Program-made: the position numbers and the translations under genes | Notes under the pieces: generated by a model | What the model was told of the DNA's origin: nothing | Database searches by the model: none | The model's input: the letters and a program-made list of their open reading frames with translations, nothing else | Assembly (NCBI GenBank): GCA_016780825.1 | Contig: JADHLF010000061.1 | Location: 1-9,189 of the forward strand | Source of the DNA: Planktomarina sp. | GTDB taxonomy: Bacteria > Pseudomonadota > Alphaproteobacteria > Rhodobacterales > Rhodobacteraceae | Direction of reading: 5' to 3' | DNA length: 9,189 nt | Part shown: positions 6,883 through 9,189 of the stretch, in pieces | Position numbering within the stretch: the stretch's first letter is position 1 | Layout of the letters: every line of letters begins with the position of its first letter

Positions 6883-6945
6883 GCAACGTGTCGGCGGTAG
6901 GTTGTGCATAAATATTGTGTTTAATCTAGCGCAAAGCGCAGCAAT

Positions 6946-7428
6946 TCAGGTGGGTTCGCCGGGTTTCTTGGTGTCACTGGCAAAGAGCATCACACCTAAC
7001 AGACCGGCAAAAATCGCAATATCAGCAACATTGAAGGCGAAGGGATTGCGCAGCCCGCAGCAGGTAATGTTGAGAAAATCTGCAACACTGCCATATAAGA
7101 CGCGATCGATCGCATTGCCTAAAGCACCGCCGATCACGACCCCGGCGCTCACAAGGGCAATGGGGCGGGTTTCGTGGCGCATCCAATAGGTCACGACGCC
7201 ACAAATGCCGAGAGCAATGGCAATCAAGATCCAACGGGTCGCGATGCCATTGTCGGAAAAGAGACCAAAGTTGATGCCGCTGTTCCAAGCCATATGAAAG
7301 TGTATAAAGCCGGGCCAAACGCTAATTTGCCCCCGCTCTATCAGGTTCATATAAAACACCACCAGATATTTTGTAATCTGGTCCAGAGCGAGAATGCTCG
7401 TTGCGCTTATGAGTAAAAGTTTTTTCAT
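6946..7428 (-). CDS. lspA: Lipoprotein signal peptidase (signal peptidase II)
   Basis: Inner-membrane aspartyl protease that removes the signal peptide from lipid-modified prolipoproteins, after Lgt action and before Lnt. At 160 aa it has the normal length, with four hydrophobic segments (about 4-27, 64-83, 90-104 and 133-150). All family motifs are present: DQITKY (16-21), AWNSGINFGLF (47-57), GNAIDRVLYGSVADF (104-118) and FNVADIAI (132-139). The catalytic aspartates are D117 and D136, 19 residues apart as in E. coli (D124/D143). Two adjacent cysteines (C123-C124) lie in the periplasmic loop after the first catalytic Asp. The gene starts 1 bp after the purH stop, with only a weak AGG as ribosome site, so its expression probably depends on purH read-through. 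Confidence 0.97.
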   Translation of the reverse strand: MKKLLLISATSILALDQITKYLVVFYMNLIERGQISVWPGFIHFHMAWNSGINFGLFSDNGIATRWILIAIALGICGVVTYWMRHETRPIALVSAGVVIGGALGNAIDRVLYGSVADFLNITCCGLRNPFAFNVADIAIFAGLLGVMLFASDTKKPGEPT

Positions 7429-7429
7429 A

Positions 7430-9016
7430 TCAGTGCCTAAAGTGTCTCATGCCGGTGAAGACCATTGCCAAGCCTGCCGCATCTGCGGCGGCGATAACCT
7501 CGTCATCGCGCATTGAGCCGCCCGGTTGGATCAGCGCCGTGGCGCCGGCCTCAAAGGCTGTGTTCAACCCGTCTGCGAAGGGGAAGAAAGCATCGGAGGC
7601 GACCACTGAGCCCTGAGTCAAAGGAACCTCAAGCCCAAAAGCCTCCGCCATATCCTGTGCTTTGCGCGCTGCGATACGTGTGCTGTCGACCCGGCTCATT
7701 TGCCCTGCGCCGATGCCAACGGTTGCACCGTCTTTGACGTAAACTATGGCATTGGATTTAACATGTTTCGCCACTTTCCAGGCAAAGAGCAAATCTTGCA
7801 ATTCCTGCGTTGTTGGCGCGCGTTTGGTCACAACTTTTAAATCGCTTGGCGAAATTTGACCCGTGTCCTTGTCTTGCACAAGATAGCCGCCAGAGACCTG
7901 ACGGATGGTTTGGCTGGCGGCTGTCACCTCCGGCAAAGCCCCCATGGTCAAAAGTCGCAGGTTCTTTTTCTGGGCAAAAATTTGTTTGGCCTCTTCATCC
8001 GCATCGGGTGCGATCACAACTTCAGTGAAGATTTTACAAATTTCAGTGGCCGTCGGGCCATCCAAAGTTTGATTGAGCGCGATGATGCCACCAAAAGCGC
8101 TGGTTTGATCGCATTGGAAGGCGGATTGATAGGCTTCCACAAGGCTCGCGCCTTGGCTGACCCCGCAGGGGTTGGCGTGTTTCACGATCACGCAGGCCGG
8201 ACCGTTTTTAGGATCGAATTCAGCCACCAATTCCACCGCTGCATCGGTGTCATTGATATTGTTGTAGGAGAGCTCCTTGCCCTGATGTTGCACGGCGGTG
8301 GCGACGCCGGGGCGCGCTTGTCCGTCGGTGTAGAAGGCGGCGGATTGGTGAGGGTTTTCTCCATACCGCAGTGTTTGAGCCAATGTGCCGGCAACCGCCT
8401 TGCGCCGGGGAATGATCTCCAAGGTCTTGGCAAGCCAATTTGAAACAGCGGCATCATAGGCCGCTGTGTGGGCATAGGCATTGAGTGCGAGTTTTTGGCG
8501 AAAGCCATACCCTGTCGCCCCGCCATTCGCATCCAATTCTTGCAAGAGCGCGTCATAGTCTTCGGTGTCCGTGACCACGCAGACAAACCCATGGTTTTTT
8601 GCAGCAGCCCGGATCATCGCAGGTCCGCCGATGTCGATATTTTCAATCGCTGTGTCATAATCTGCACCTTTGGCAACGGTGGCTTCAAAAGGGTAAAGAT
8701 TGACGACCAGCAGGTCGATCCCTGCAATGCCATGCTCTTGCATTGCCGCCAGGTGTTCAGGATTGTCGCGCAGGGCCAGCAGCCCGCCATGCACATTCGG
8801 ATGCAGGGTTTTGACGCGCCCATCCATCATCTCAGGAAACCCGGTCACATCGGCCACATCTGTCACAGTCAATCCCGCATCGCGCAATGCTTTTGCCGAG
8901 CCGCCGGTTGAAAGCAATTCCACCCCCCGATTTGCCAGCGCCGTGCCGAGCTCGAGGAGCCCAGTTTTGTCTGATACCGAGATTAATGCGCGTTTGAGGT
9001 CTACAAGCTGTGTCAT
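7430..9016 (-). CDS. purH: Bifunctional AICAR transformylase / IMP cyclohydrolase
   Basis: Catalyses the last two steps of de novo IMP synthesis in the cytoplasm: formyl transfer from 10-formyl-THF to AICAR, then ring closure of FAICAR. At 528 aa it has the usual length. The N-terminal cyclohydrolase domain (about 1-200) has LLSTGGSAKALRDAG (34-48), DGRVKTLHPNVHGGLL (65-80) and NIDIGGPAMIRAAAKN (126-141). The C-terminal transformylase domain (about 205-528) has RYGENPHQSAAFY (217-229), catalytic K279-H280 in KHANPCGVS, SAFGG (306-310), SDAFFPFADG (474-483), QPGGSMRDDEVI (497-508) and the invariant terminal FTGMRHFRH. The ATG is preceded by TAGGA (9027-9023) at 6 nt, which supports the start. 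It lies 41 bp after the stop of the preceding partial gene, and no purine riboswitch or promoter is recognisable there. lspA follows 1 bp after its stop. Confidence 0.98.
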   Translation of the reverse strand: MTQLVDLKRALISVSDKTGLLELGTALANRGVELLSTGGSAKALRDAGLTVTDVADVTGFPEMMDGRVKTLHPNVHGGLLALRDNPEHLAAMQEHGIAGIDLLVVNLYPFEATVAKGADYDTAIENIDIGGPAMIRAAAKNHGFVCVVTDTEDYDALLQELDANGGATGYGFRQKLALNAYAHTAAYDAAVSNWLAKTLEIIPRRKAVAGTLAQTLRYGENPHQSAAFYTDGQARPGVATAVQHQGKELSYNNINDTDAAVELVAEFDPKNGPACVIVKHANPCGVSQGASLVEAYQSAFQCDQTSAFGGIIALNQTLDGPTATEICKIFTEVVIAPDADEEAKQIFAQKKNLRLLTMGALPEVTAASQTIRQVSGGYLVQDKDTGQISPSDLKVVTKRAPTTQELQDLLFAWKVAKHVKSNAIVYVKDGATVGIGAGQMSRVDSTRIAARKAQDMAEAFGLEVPLTQGSVVASDAFFPFADGLNTAFEAGATALIQPGGSMRDDEVIAAADAAGLAMVFTGMRHFRH

Positions 9017-9057
9017 TGGTTATCCTACGAATGTGCCATGCCCCACCGCCTGGCTTC

Positions 9058-9189
9058 TTAGGGGGCCTTTTGAGGGTTTTCGCCGGCTTTGGCCAGTGAC
9101 CAACGGACGCTGGTGGTGATTTCTTTGATCACACCCGTCAAAACAATCTGCTGTGACGGGCGCGGGAATTGGCGGCCATCCTCAAAGTA
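9058..9189 (-). CDS. 3' end of an upstream gene, probably heparinase II/III-like
   Basis: An open frame runs in from the right edge and ends at TAA (9060-9058), giving the last 43 residues of a protein (YFEDGRQFPRPSQQIVLTGV, then IKEITTSVRWSLAKAGENPQ, then KAP). Alternating hydrophobic residues in QQIVLTGVIKEITTSVRWSL suggest beta strands, as in the C-terminal beta domain of heparinase II/III-like proteins. That family often sits before purH in Rhodobacterales. The family call rests mainly on position and on my memory of that gene order, because the fragment has no catalytic residues. The same strand and the 41-bp spacing suggest one transcript with purH. Confidence 0.5.
   Translation of the reverse strand, partial: YFEDGRQFPRPSQQIVLTGVIKEITTSVRWSLAKAGENPQKAP

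Noticed and set aside
6871..6909. Thirteen-residue N-terminal extension of the catalytic M16 gene
   Set aside because: No ribosome site precedes ATG 6909, and the extension spoils the signal peptide; GAGGGA fits ATG 6870.
6929..6939. GCGC-AAA-GCGC short hairpin after lspA as a terminator
   Set aside because: The stem has only 4 bp and there is no T-run on the - strand (it continues TAGATTAAAC), so it cannot be supported as an intrinsic terminator.
7856..8443. 195-aa open frame on the + strand opposite purH
   Set aside because: It is antisense to the highly conserved transformylase domain, with no independent start signal or motif.

Overview
The window looks like core chromosome of a Rhodobacterales (Roseobacter-clade) alphaproteobacterium with moderate GC. 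The evidence is the closeness of the RpoE/ChrR pair to the Rhodobacter singlet-oxygen module, an endonuclease-type MutL, and the purH-lspA-M16-M16 gene order. The genus assignment is inference. I see no mobile elements, tRNA or rRNA genes, CRISPR arrays or prophage genes. Nearly every base is coding, and the longest gap is about 75 bases.

Layout: on the + strand at the left edge are two overlapping genes, an ECF sigma factor (rpoE type, 6-611) and its zinc-dependent anti-sigma factor chrR (608-1258). In Rhodobacter this pair switches on the response to singlet oxygen. Everything else is on the - strand and runs right to left: the 3' end of a probable heparinase II/III-like gene (9189-9058), purH (purine synthesis), lspA (lipoprotein signal peptidase), two exported M16 zinc-peptidase-family proteins, mutL (mismatch repair) and rmuC (recombination-related nuclease-like protein). 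The - strand genes are packed like an operon: 1 bp between purH and lspA, ATGA stop/start overlaps at M16-M16 and mutL-rmuC, 34 bp before mutL, and about 75 bp before the first M16 gene. The last gap is the only plausible place I see for an internal promoter. rmuC and chrR converge, with their stop codons overlapping inside a 12-bp palindrome.

Functionally the - strand cluster mixes housekeeping (purH, lspA), periplasmic proteolysis (the M16 pair) and DNA maintenance (mutL, rmuC). The two M16 proteins are complementary: one carries the zinc-binding HXXEH motif and the other the R-X6-Y substrate-binding pair, so they probably work as a heterodimer.

No gene here is of an unknown family, and I do not see a new multi-gene system. 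The points most worth a second look are a perfect 10-bp inverted repeat that buries the mutL start codon, and the split active site of the M16 pair.
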